From NCBI GenBank assembly GCA_013398055.1, contig VZRS01012042.1, positions 62,001 to 126,000 of the forward strand: DNA of 64,000 nucleotides. Direction: 5' to 3'. The notes under the pieces are model-generated. The model saw nothing but the letters and a program-made list of their open reading frames with translations. It was not told where the DNA came from and did no database searches. Position numbers and translations under genes: made by a program. Of this stretch, positions 1 to 11,029 are shown piece by piece (within the stretch, counting starts at the first letter, position 1; each line of letters opens with the position of its first letter). This DNA is from Ifrita kowaldi. Lineage: Eukaryota; Chordata; Aves; Passeriformes; Cinclosomatidae.

Positions 1-157
1 AGTGGTCACAGCACCAAGCCTGACAGAGCTCAGGAAGTATTTGGGCAATGCTCTGAGGCACATGGTGGGATTCTTGGGGATGTCCTGTGCAGGACAAGGA
101 GTCCTACTTCATGATCCTGATGGTTCTCTGCCAACTCATATTCTGTGTTTCTATGAT
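1..157 (+). mobile_element. CR1 LINE 3' end (cut by window edge)
   Basis: The sequence follows the 3' untranslated tail of one avian CR1 type that I know from memory: a 'cagcaccaagcctgacagag' block, then 'caatgctctgaggcacatgg', then a 'cctgtgcaggacaagg' block, then a degenerate 'ttctgtgtttctatgat' tail. The octamer-like tail places the element's 3' end near 157 and makes it plus-strand. The 5' part lies outside the window. The minus-strand copy at 58491-59056 has the same tail type. There is no coding potential; the 74-residue frame that starts here is chance reading of the tail. Confidence 0.88.
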
Positions 158-357
158 AAAATGCCTTTGTCATCAAATAATTTTCCTTTTCTCTGTAAAA
201 AGGAATTATCTATTGAAAATTCCTGAAAAAGGGCTAACATCGAATAAAATCCAAGATCAGTAGAAGTGTGCAGATGAAAATGTTATGTTACCAAAAAAAG
301 AGCGTGGGGTAGTAACCTCAGTTGTAGCAATTTTTTCACCTATTATGTGAATAGGAT

Positions 358-752
358 GGGTACTATCTCACCCTGAGTACTGTGTGCAGCTCTGGACCCC
401 ACAATTTAATAAGAACATGGAGGTTCTCAATGTTCTTATTCTCAACTCAAATGCATCTAGGGGAGGTCAACAAAGCTGGAGAAAGGGCTGAATGGGTTGT
501 CCTATGAGGAGCAGCTGAGGGGTGACCTCATTCCTCTTCTGTACTGTGAGGGTGGTGAGGCACTGGCACAGGCTGCCCAGAGAAGTTGTGGATGTCTCAT
601 AACCAGAAATGATGTTCTCATACCCAGAAAGGCTGAATGGGGCTTTGAGCAATCTGGACTAGTGGAAGGTGTCCCTTCACAGGGCGGGGGAGGGGGTGGA
701 ACTAGATGGTCTTTAAGGTCCTTTCCAATACAAGCCATTCAGTGATTCTATA
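358..752 (+). mobile_element. CR1 LINE 3' fragment with internal deletion
   Basis: The left part matches the end of CR1 ORF2: '...gagtactgtgtgcagctctgg' and 'gtcctatgaggagcagctgagg'. In translation this gives SYEEQ running straight into LRGDLI. Intact copies have a further stretch (the usual FSLEKRRLRGDL end) between these, so a short in-frame-like piece is missing. Right after 'gacctcattcctctt' the sequence jumps to 'ctgtgagggtggtgaggcactgg', which belongs to the 3' UTR, so a second segment has gone. The right end has the CR1 tail 'ggtctttaaggtcctttccaa' followed by degenerate octamers near 735-752. It is a non-functional remnant, 5' truncated as is usual for CR1. Confidence 0.9.
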
Positions 753-755
753 ATG

Positions 756-1779
756 CAATAATTCTCTTTCACAAAAAAAAAAAAAGGAATCCCAATCTTT
801 GTAGAAGAGTAGTAATGAAAAAGTAGTCTCAGGTAACTGTGGCTTTTTTCACAGATACTTACACATTTCATTTCACTCTTCTGTGTCTGAGACAGCAGAG
901 CTGCTGAGCCTGCCTCTGCTCTCGGAGAACAGAATTGCATGGCTCCTCTCAGCAAGCGCAAAAGAAGGATTAAATAATTCTTGCTTTTCTGAATGTCTCT
1001 TTTGAGGATATGATACTTATGAGTTCTTAAGATAGGCAGAGACATTGCCAATTCTCAGCTCTGGAATATGACTTTTTCTGAACGACTCGATAGAAAGGTA
1101 TAGGCAAGGAAATAAAGCTATTGCCAGTGAGATGGAAAAGGAGCCAGCCATTAGTAAGGCATAATCAAAGTCGATAATGCAAACGATCCAATACCACCAG
1201 GCTTAGTAACAACATCATTTGAGTGTCAGATAACAGCACCTTCCTTTGAATACTTTAAGCCATTTTTTCACATTTTATAGCAGAACAATCCAATATATAT
1301 TATCATCTGACTTCTACAGATTGTGCACTCAGATACAGTTTCTTCCCTGACAGATGAATAGCAATTTGGTGAGGATAAAGTGTATTTAATGGGCTGGATG
1401 CTACCAAGACTTGTTGACTCTGAGACCCTTCATCTAAAAGGACAAATCTCTACTGACATATTTAAATCCAACTGCCACAGTGTTTATAATCTCTCCACAT
1501 TCCTGGAGGCACAAGAAGAGATGGGAAAGATAGTTCTTTGGTTTCCTTTCACACTAAGTTAATGATGAATATAATAATCAGAAAACAGACAATGTGCAAC
1601 TCCTTCAAAAGTTATCAGAAAGATTCATTGGGAAAGAAAAGGTGAGATATTTTTTTCGTTCTGTTGAAAGTAGTTTTGGTAACCAGGTTGTATCTGGTTT
1701 GTTGTGTTATTAATTAGGGACAGACTTGGGTTCTTGGAGTCAGCCTTCAATGTAGGGATGCGTCATGCTGCCTAGAGCT
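756..1779. other. Unassigned AT-rich DNA
   Basis: Between the second CR1 and the GC-richer patch there is a run of 13 A at about 773-785 and otherwise unique-looking AT-rich sequence. I see no exon-like frame, RNA gene or repeat I can name. Frames of 60 to 112 codons here have no recognisable motif. Confidence 0.6.
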
Positions 1780-2160
1780 TCATAGTAGTGGCAAAGTGAT
1801 GTATTTCCTGTTGAGCTGGTCTTTCCATTCTTCCTCCTGGTTCAGTTTCCTGTGATACTCTTTTACAAGTAAAGCCACAGAGAGAGAGGACTGCTCTGAA
1901 AGGCAGCTCTGGGAGTTTCTGGACCAACCACATGCACTGAGGAGTATTTTATCAGCAGTTCTCCCACGGCACTCCCATGCGAACAGGGAAGCTTGGCTCA
2001 CACGAATCCCCTGGGGCTCGTTCTTCCTGCATTTTCCAAAGAGACAATGCCGTGCTGCAACACAGGTGACACTTCTAGCCCAGGGTGCTGGGAAAACTGC
2101 GCCAAGGTGACTGACTACTGTTCCTAAGAGACTGGAGGCTAGATGGTGTTTCACAACTTG
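1780..2160. other. GC-richer unassigned patch with 124-codon open frame
   Basis: This patch is visibly richer in G and C than its surroundings. On the minus strand it holds an uninterrupted frame of 124 codons (start codon near 2154). The translation is Cys, Arg and Ser rich with no domain, signal peptide or repeat that I recognise. I see no clear splice signals, Kozak context or poly(A) signal that would make it a gene. It could be an old retroelement fragment, a non-coding RNA exon or chance. I do not call it coding. Confidence 0.25.
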
Positions 2161-5100
2161 AGGAAAGTTACACAGAAAGGAAAGAAGTCAGCCACTGATA
2201 TCCAAAAGAAGACCAAAAAAGAAAACCAAGAAAAGTGCATCTATCCTTTTACCTACATGCAGCTTTAATTGATCTTCTTCTTAGAAGTGCACTCTATGTA
2301 TGTTTTCCACATCTCCTGTGTTGACCAACCTATGAAGCAGGACACCTAACTTTATCCGTAAATGGGAAATCACCAGTCTTGCCCTGATTTAACCTTGCTG
2401 GGAAATTTCAGTTTTTCCAAAGCTGTATATGATGCTTTTTGCTATCACTGATATCAAGAATCCAGCAAGCAGATCTTCCCAGACCTGCTCTTAGTGTGAA
2501 CTGAGAGGAAACATCTTGGGAATTTCTTGTAAACCAAAACTCACAAATATTTGTGTTGTCCTCTAGATCAGTGTAAGGTAACACAGGAAGGATGCAGGCC
2601 CTGAGATCATAAAGTGTATTTTTTTCTTTTTATTTCCAATGGTGTCCTATTTTGTGGTATTATTTACAACAAATGAAAATATTAAAACTTATGTGGACAA
2701 ATTATTTCATTATTAAAGTTCATTCTCATGTTAAACAATTTATGTAATGTCTATTTTTAGTGTACATTTTAATTACAGCAATTTTCCATCAGTAGCTAAC
2801 CGAACTTGTTAGACAAACAAGGATAAACACACCAGACACCTTTATTGTTAATATACTGTATACTTGTTTTTGAGACAGAAGATAGATTGATGTTACTTTT
2901 GTTTTGCTTTTTCTTTTCTTTTTTTTTTTTCTTTGCGTTTTCCTTTCAGATATATTTCAGGTCTATATTTAGACCCACTTCATTTACAAGTGATCTCAAG
3001 AAGTAATAGTGCACTGTTTCTCTGCATGGTATGGTGGCAACCTAAAAGCTAAACAAAGAAAAGCTTGTTGCCTAAAGAATATGAGGCTTTTTAACAAAAT
3101 TGCTGAACATATTGGTACTGTTAAGTCTTTACATAACAAAGAATTATGAAAAAATTCCCTGATATCTATTTCTTCCTTTTCAAGTTTCAAACCAAAGACA
3201 GTTCAGCCATGAAAAGATTCATGGCTGCATAGATGTAACTGCTTGTGTTCTAGTGGTGTTGAGTAGCTGTCAGGAGGGAGCAGGTAACAGTGAACAGCAG
3301 CTGTTCAAATCTTAAGAACAAGATCTCACTTTTAATACACCGGCCACAGTTCTTTAAGGAACTAGGTACATCTGTGTCAGGATGTTGGAAAAAATAACTT
3401 CATTTTGTTGAGCAGCAACACTGATAACTCTCCTTGCTATTCTCACTTGTGTATAAACAGCACTAGGCTGTCCTTGACCCAGGTTCACTGGTCTTCAACT
3501 TGACTGAGTCAACTTGGAGCTGACCCTTAGCCAAACCTGAAGAAACTCATACAGGGCCTGATGGCCTCAGATCAAAGTCATGAACAAACAGAACTCTTTC
3601 TGGTTTCACTTAAATCTAAAACTCGAGATGATGAAATTTACATGAAATTAAATAGACTGAATATTTTAATTAAACCCTTTGGGAACTTCAACAAAACTTC
3701 ACAGAGCTTTGCAAGTAAAGACACAGAATATAAATAAGGGATGTCTGAGCTACCATACTCAGAAAAAAAATGTGAATTGCCCATTCCCATCAAGGATATT
3801 CAGGTTAGCTAGATAGTTCAAGTCTATTTATATTGTGCAAGAGAACCTGCATGTATCTGCATATACAAACCTGATTTTAAGAGCGGTATTTACAGATCAT
3901 GCAAGTAACCTTATGCCATGCAAGTGATGTGATTGAGCCCAGTATGGCATCTCTGTGTGGTACAATTTGATGAATAAAGCCAACTAACACTTATAAAACC
4001 ATGTATTAACTGCAAAGATATCAACACACTGCAAAAACATCTTTCAAACTTTTAAATGAGACTTTTACCATTTCATGGGTATCATCAAGGACTCTCTACA
4101 TAATTCAAAAGCACAGAAAAATTATAATCATCTGCCAGCAGTAGATTAGGTGTTTCCTGTATCTTCCATGTGGAGGTAAAAAAGTATGCAAAGTTTTCAT
4201 AGGACATTTTGTATTCTGGTATAGAGAACAGGAAATACAGAGGTTTTGAAGGATCCACATAGTTCTTTACTGATTTTCAATGTGTGAGACAGTGGTGGTA
4301 GGTGGTGCTCCTTTTATGCCTGGGAAGAAGTAGTGGGGGTTCATTAAGTAGCCTACTCAATGGTGAAGCACATTGCTGCTTTTCAAACTGCCCGACTAAT
4401 GTCCGCTCACAGGTTCCCAAAGAAGAGTGAATTGAGGGGGAGGAATAGCACAGCAAAGACATCCTTGCACTCCTAGATTTCAACTTAATGGTCATTTGTT
4501 TTAGACATTACAACTTTTCCCACTGTCACAAAAGTGAATTCGGGATTTACTAAAATATTTTGATTTTTGCCTTGTCCTTTTTGTCTTTAACCTAGGGTGT
4601 TGCCAACTGAAACAAAATACCTGGAGTTTTTGGTGTTTAATTTTCTTTCTTTCCCCCCAAAAGACACAAATTTCAGAAGTCATGTTTTTTGATGCTACTG
4701 CATATTCCTGCATACTTCACACTGCAATGCCCAAAGGAATAGGTCTCCAGCCATTTCATTTGTATCTCTTGTCTTTCTGCGACTTTTGAATTGCTCTCTT
4801 AAGAGCTATATTAAGAAGGAAACTAAAAAGTTTCCACAATGCATTTCAAACAATGCAACTCAGAAGATTACTGACAGTAGGTTACAATGAAATAGCAGTG
4901 CATCTTTTTGTTAAAACTAAGGATCTGCTCAGGAGAAAAAAGGAAGGACTTGGCCTCACAACAAATATATAGGCTGAGGTGTAAAAAATACTGAGGTGTT
5001 TGCAAGGGAAAATATGCTGCAACTTTAACCTGACTCCACAACTTGAATAATTTTTTGTGTGTTTATAATTTTAAAATATGAAGTGGTTTTACTGACTTTG

Positions 5101-7548
5101 CTGTGCATACCTCCGATTAAAATATGTATTTTGCGTGGTAACAGACAAAGAAATACAAGCAAGAAAAAGGTGCACCTCTTCTAGCCCTGAAAATTTCAAA
5201 TATTTGATACGTAGAAAGTGGACACTGAAGAGATTTTGTGAAGTAAAAATGAGCAATTTCTCTCTATTTCTGTTTAATGTTTTATTAAAGCAGGAGTACC
5301 ATCAGTGAAATAGGTTACAGAGGGTTTGCTTAGATAGTGTCTTCTGCGTGCTCGTTCTATGTCACACACAGCAGAAGTGAGGGGATGAGGTGTTACTACA
5401 GTCTAAACACAGCACAATGACGTCTGTCAGCCCAGGCATAAAAAAAAGAGTACCATGTCACCAAAAACCATGATACTTTATTTATACATGTCATTTTTAG
5501 TACAGCTAGGCCTTTACAAGCTATTGTTTTGCTGCACCTCTAGTAAGGAGTCAAATTTTCCAGCTCATAACTTGATGATACTGACATATTTCAAGTAAGT
5601 TTTCATGAGAACTTACTATCTAGAGCTTTCTAATGAATCTCAGACTTGGCCTGGCCAGCAAAGCTGAAGGATTATCCATTTCCAGCTTTTTGTGCTTTAT
5701 GAAGTAATACCTATTTCCAGCATTTTTGTGTTCTGCTAGTAATGTCACTGCCCCATAAATACTTGCCTCCTGTGTGAGACTAGTAATCCAAAATCTGCGT
5801 ATCATGAGGTTTAGGGAAGAAAACTTCATATGTTTTTCCAGTTATAACATTGCTGAGGGCTAAACTTGTGTTACAGAAAGGCTGGAAATTGGCCTCAACA
5901 CAACTGAGGTGGGTGAAAGGAATTTCCCTTTGGACTAGTGGTATGGGCGACAGTTTAAGAACGTTTATCCTAGTTCTAGATGCTCATTTGAGGAACTTCA
6001 GTGCTATTCAGACACTGAAATTAGGAGACAGCCACTGTCTCTCAGTGTGTAAAGACTCACTCCTATTCATAATGAATACATTGATATTACTGTTGCCTAC
6101 AATGGAAACAGGAGCTGGGTTTCAACAAAGGAAACTTTTACATTAGTTTGCCTTAAAATACTCTGTGGAAAGATCTATTTTGCTAAATTGAATGTCCAAA
6201 AAAAGAAGGAGCAATAGTAAAGAAAAGCTTTGAATTATGTATGAAAGAAAATAGACAAAAGAATGAAAGACTACAAAAATGGAAACTAAAATTTAGTGAG
6301 AAAAGGAAAATTTAAGAATTAGAGATTGGTGCAATCCAAATCAACCACACCTCATTTTGTCTGGTCAAAAGCCTATTTGAAAGAGAGACAACAGAACACG
6401 GGATACCTGAATAACATTAAAGTAAAAGATGTAATTAAACTGTGTGGCACAAATCCATCAAAATCTGACTATTGGAATATTTATAGAAAGCATGTGAGAC
6501 CTATAATTGTATTAGATACCTGTTTTACCTCTGTTGAACTAATCCTGTAATGAAAATAATGTTCAATATATTTAGTAACAAGTGTTTGCACATAAGAAAT
6601 TTTTGATGATTGCATTATTTCAAAATAAGTGTCCATAGGTTTCTTTACAATACTAGAGGTAAAAAGTAAGAGGTAAAATTTTATTTACATGGAAATGAAG
6701 ACTTTTTTTTCCTCCTGAATCAAGCCAGTTATGTGCTGGACTTAAAACCTGCAAAACAAAATAAGAGAAGGTAATCCCTGCCTCTCCAGTTCACTATTGC
6801 TTTCCTTTAAGCATTGTTAAAACAATTTCATTTGGGAATTAATCCCAGAAACCATGTGAGCTCCCTACCAACCAAGAAATTGAAGTCCATTGAATTTGGT
6901 ACCATGATGTCTGAACACTTTTGTAAAGCTGCCACGCAAAATTGTGGTCTTGCTCAGCATGCACTTAGTTTTCTTTCTCTTTCATTTATTTTGAACTAAT
7001 AAATTAACCCAGACTATATCATGAGGAACATAAAAAAATAGAATGAGGCAATTCCTTTAATAAGATCTTAACCATGTTCAATTAAAAACACAAAAAACCA
7101 AGAAGGAGCCTCACAGTGCATTGGGAGTTAGCAATAGCGTTACATATAATGCTTAAAGCGTAGTAGCTGAGAACTATTTATACTTTTTGACATGAAGCTT
7201 GAATATAACCCAATCTGTCAGTTAATCCATCCAATCTTTTTCCTTTTAATATGAATTGACTTCTCCTGCTACATAACTTCCACATCTGAGCTCTTCCCAT
7301 CAAAAGGAAAGAGTGAGGCTTTAACGAAGCAACAGCAAAATTATCTTTAGTTCTCAGATGATGAATAATTAGTATCAGGGTACTAATTATATTAGATTGT
7401 GTTCTATTATTTTATACTAGCTTAACATCTTGTTCTACTCCACTGTATAGAGCAAAAACCTGTTAGTGTCAAGGGACTATTTTCTTTAACTCTAAAAAGA
7501 CTAGCGAGATATTTGGTTCATATTTAGTGACAGCTAATGAACACAGCT
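2161..7548. other. Long unassigned AT-rich stretch
   Basis: No CR1 tail, LTR, RNA gene or exon-like frame is visible. Small items are T-rich sequence at 2907-2930, a 10-bp perfect stem with 4-nt loop at 3204-3227, and a pyrimidine-rich spot near 6702-6715. Open frames are all shorter than 100 codons and of composition expected by chance. Confidence 0.6.
3204..3227. repeat. Perfect short inverted repeat
   Basis: The arms cagccatgaa (3204-3213) and ttcatggctg (3218-3227) are exact reverse complements separated by aaga. A hairpin could form in DNA or RNA. There is no T-run or surrounding extended stem, so I do not call it a terminator or a microRNA precursor. Confidence 0.6.
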
Positions 7549-7632
7549 ATAGAGGAGATGTTAAACAAAGACTTATACCTTCTGCAGGTCATAGAGGAGA
7601 TGTTAAACAAAGACTTATACCTTCTGCAGGTC
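7549..7632. repeat. Perfect 42-bp tandem duplication
   Basis: Two adjacent copies, 7549-7590 and 7591-7632, each begin 'atagaggagatgttaaac' and end 'ccttctgcaggtc'. I find no mismatch between them. The unit is not low-complexity and is not part of a repeat family I recognise. Identity in otherwise decayed neutral DNA suggests a recent event, or an assembly artefact. Confidence 0.95.
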
Positions 7633-7917
7633 TAATAGCCATTGTTGTTTTTCATTGTATTTAGTATTTTATGCATTTTTCATAACACTAAATTCAGTAA
7701 GCAGTTCAGCAGTCAGACCCGTGAGCCTGTTTTAATGAAGGAACATCCTGTTCCATTCTGAACAATTAGAGTAAATTTGTGCTTTCCATTTGTGTCTCCA
7801 TCATGGCATTTCACAGTCAGACTGTGAGACAGGGAGGGGCTGTTTTCTGTAGAGTTTGGAAACAGAATGGAAAAGAAAATGGAAAACAAATAAATAAAAC
7901 AAGTCAATGTTCCTTCC
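7633..7917. other. Unassigned spacer before the LTR
   Basis: This is AT-rich sequence between the 42-bp duplication and the LTR, with an A-rich run near 7865-7900. No feature was recognised, and no clear target-site duplicate of the LTR's right flank is visible here. Confidence 0.5.
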
Positions 7918-8489
7918 ATCCTGTTTCGGTCGAGATAGAATTAGTTTTCCTGCACAGCAGGTACGGTGCTGTGTTTTGGGTCTAGGATAGAATAATGTTG
8001 ATAACACACTGTTGGTTCAGTTGCTGAGCAGTACTTACGCTAAGTCAAGAACTTTCAGCTTCTCAAGCTGTCCTACTAAAAATGGGGTTGGCGGTGCACA
8101 AGAAGCTGGGAGGGAACACATCAGGAGAGCTGACTCCAACTGGCCATGTATCACCATGCTCAGCACATAAACTACAGGGAAAGCCGGCCAGGGAAAGCCA
8201 GCAGGGGCTGCTGCTCAGGAAGGGGCTGGTCATCAGCTGGTTGGTGGTGAACAGTTGGTTTTTATTTGCATCACTTCTTTTTCTTGGGCTTTATTTTCCT
8301 CTCTTTTTGTTACTCTTCCCTTTCACATATTGGGTTATTATTTTTGTCACTATTATTTCATTTATTAAGCTGTTTTCAATCCAAGAGTTTCTCACTTTTA
8401 CCCTTTTGATTCTCTCCCCCATCCAGCTGGAGGGAAGTAAGAAACTGGCTCTGAGGTGGTTAATTGTTGGCTGGATCAAAATTGTGATA
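7918..8489 (+). mobile_element. Solo LTR of an avian endogenous retrovirus
   Basis: The block follows, in order, an avian LTR family known from memory: a left end resembling 'tggttttggctgggatagag', then 'gttgataacaca', then 'gctgagcagt.cttac', then 'gtgcacaagaagctgggagg', then a TATA-like cataaac (8165-8171). The 3' part has 'gcatcacttctttttcttgg', an attattaagctgt element (normally attaaactgt), 'agtttctcacttttaccctt' and 'gattctctcccccatcc', ending in a decayed counterpart of 'aaccacgaca' at about 8489. Its length of roughly 570 bp fits one LTR. No gag, pol or env sequence and no second LTR lie within many kilobases on either side, so it is a solo LTR left by recombination. The terminal bases and target-site duplication are too decayed to define. 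I leave the retrovirus class open. A 148-codon frame inside is LTR sequence, not a gene. Confidence 0.85.
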
Positions 8490-11029
8490 CGCCTTTCAAA
8501 ATTTCTTCTGAATGTCTGCTGCAACTGAAAATCTGCTTCCTTTTTTTTATGATGCTTTACAAAAGTGATATAAATCTTAATTTTCTGCTATAAGTACAGA
8601 AATGTTGTACTTACATAAAAAGGAATGGTGAAATGAGAAAACATACCAAACCTTTGAAAACCTTTTACATGAGAAATATCAGGTTTTCAGCAAGGAATTT
8701 CTACAATTTCTCTTGAATGCATTTGGGGGAGAAGATTTTGTTCTGGCATGAAACTGTCCTAAGACACGCTCTAACAAGGATTAAAATGGGATGTCAATAC
8801 AGTGCCTTGCTCCCTGTTGCATTGCTGTTCACTGGGAACAAGTGCAAAGTCTAACACTGAGTTGCTCTTTGTGTTTTGTATCAGTGATAGCCTTTATCTG
8901 CTATTTTCCACCTATGAACTTTCTTACTTTTTTTTATTTAAGCTCAGTAGAGCATCAAATGGACTGATGACTCCAGCTCACACCGTCAGCAAGTTTAGCT
9001 GAAAGCATTACGCGGCCTTCCAGAAGTTAGCCAGCTAAGTACCCTTTCTCAGGCTGTATTTAGAGAGTGTGTTTCATTCACCATTGCTACTAATGATGGA
9101 TTATCTTATTCATATATCTGCTTCCCCTTAGGACGCTACAGAGAGACAGGAAAATTGACTTTGTTTAATATGAAAATTTATTTTTAGTGTGCAAAATCCT
9201 ATTAAAGTTATTTATACAGCAGAAGTACTAACAAAAGAAGAGTCAGAGAACCAATTTTATGTCATATATATCTAAATATCAATGTGTTTTACTGCCTTGT
9301 GGGAAGCTGGTCGTTAATTAAATAACAATATTCCATAAAAAAATTCCTTAGGCTGAAGTGTATAATTGATTCTACTTTGCCTGTGTTAACCTCAGGAGAC
9401 TTACAAATAAAAGAATTAAAAATCTTTGAATATGTTCTACGTTACTTTTACCTTTCTGGTTTTTTATAATTTGTATGCTGCTTTTCGAAAAAAGGGGTCC
9501 ACTAGCAGCTGCTTGCAACCATTTGAACTGAGTGGATCATTTGTGTTCAGTTATCAGATACATAATTGGCAAACAATTGCCAATAATTTCTAACAGTAAG
9601 ATTCAGTTTCTAACAGTAAGCAGAATTAAAAGAAAAAAAAAAAACCAAGCAAACTAAAAGATTTGAGTTTAGAATTGGATTTTTATATTTATGAATTTCA
9701 TATTAAGAAAGGCTTCTGTGTTGTACATGATCTATGTCTAATACTGTGCCACAAATCTATACAACCAAAGCCAGCAAGACATTTCATAACCAAATGTTTT
9801 TACAAGAAAATACGCATTCATTAGAAATGCAGGTAGTTTCTGTTTACTCAAACATCTTGACATTTGGTTCAGGGGAAGGGGGCTTCCTAGGAAATGAATA
9901 ATGCAATTAAAAAAACCCCAAATTATTGGTATTTTAAAAAAACAAAATTGGACTGAATTAATTTATAATTGCTTCTGTTAGAATAAAAAAGTCTCATAAA
10001 ACATTGGTAAGACCTCTGTCCCAAAGTGCACATAAAACCAATTTGTTCTTTTTTCCTTTTTAAAGGTAGTATTCATCCTGTCTTCATTTGAAAGAAATTA
10101 TGAAAGAGAATACAGAGGATCAAAAAGAATACGTCCTGTCTTACATCTGCCACAATTTACATTAAGAGCAGTGCAGAGTATAAAGAAAGAATGTAATTTT
10201 TTTCTAGAAATTTGCTCTTAAAAAACCAGTATCACAAAAGCCAGCAATGCTTGTAAGGCAGAAATACTTTTGCCATTATTAATGATTCCAGCTGTACACA
10301 AAAGCAGATGTGAGTCTTCCTTTAATTAGAGGTCTTGCACCGACTCATTAAAAAAGCAGTAACTTTCAGCCCTAAGATTTTATACGCCCACTGTGTTTGC
10401 AAGATGACAGAGCAGCTATCAACAACTAAAATTCTGTCCCTATAGAAACACATTTTCCAAGTAAATACTCACTGGCCTAAAGCAAGTGCTGTGGTGTGTG
10501 ACACTGGCAGCTTAGGTCAGCTGTGTCTGCACATGTGAAGACATACTACACTATGCTTTATTCAGGGGAGCTAATGCCTGCAGGTGTTTTCTTGCGTAAC
10601 TGAAGAACACGACAAGATAATCGAGATCCATGGAGCAGCTTCATAGGAAAGAACACTATCAATGACATATGGTCTTAAATCATTAGTAACTCATGGTATG
10701 CAGCTGTTACTCTGTGTGTTACAGGAGTTTGCTAGATATGTATTTTGTAACTGCAATATCCTTGTCTCAAAATTCTGACCTCAGTCAAGGGTTTTCCTTA
10801 CCTTTTTCAAATTCAGGTGCACAAAATAATGGAAAACAAGCTAGTGACTTAGACACAAGTAATTTCAGAATAAGTTAAGACAAGCCATATAATTTTCTAT
10901 TCCCTTATTATGCAAATCACATTTAAATTTCTGAATAAAGAATAGGAAAGAAACCTCTCTCATAAAAGAAGTAAACCTAAAATGAATTCTGACATAATAG
11001 TAAGTAATTAATAAGAGGATAAAAACAGG
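8490..11029. other. Unassigned AT-rich DNA
   Basis: It contains an 8-bp inverted repeat attggcaa/ttgccaat at about 9564-9583, a 14-nt direct repeat tttctaacagtaag at 9587-9600 and 9607-9620, and an A-run near 9633-9644. No gene, RNA gene or named mobile element was recognised. Confidence 0.6.

Noticed and set aside
8082..8528. 148-codon open frame with hydrophobic segments, resembling a small membrane protein
   Set aside because: It lies almost wholly within the solo LTR, and the hydrophobic part comes from the T-rich sequence typical of that LTR.
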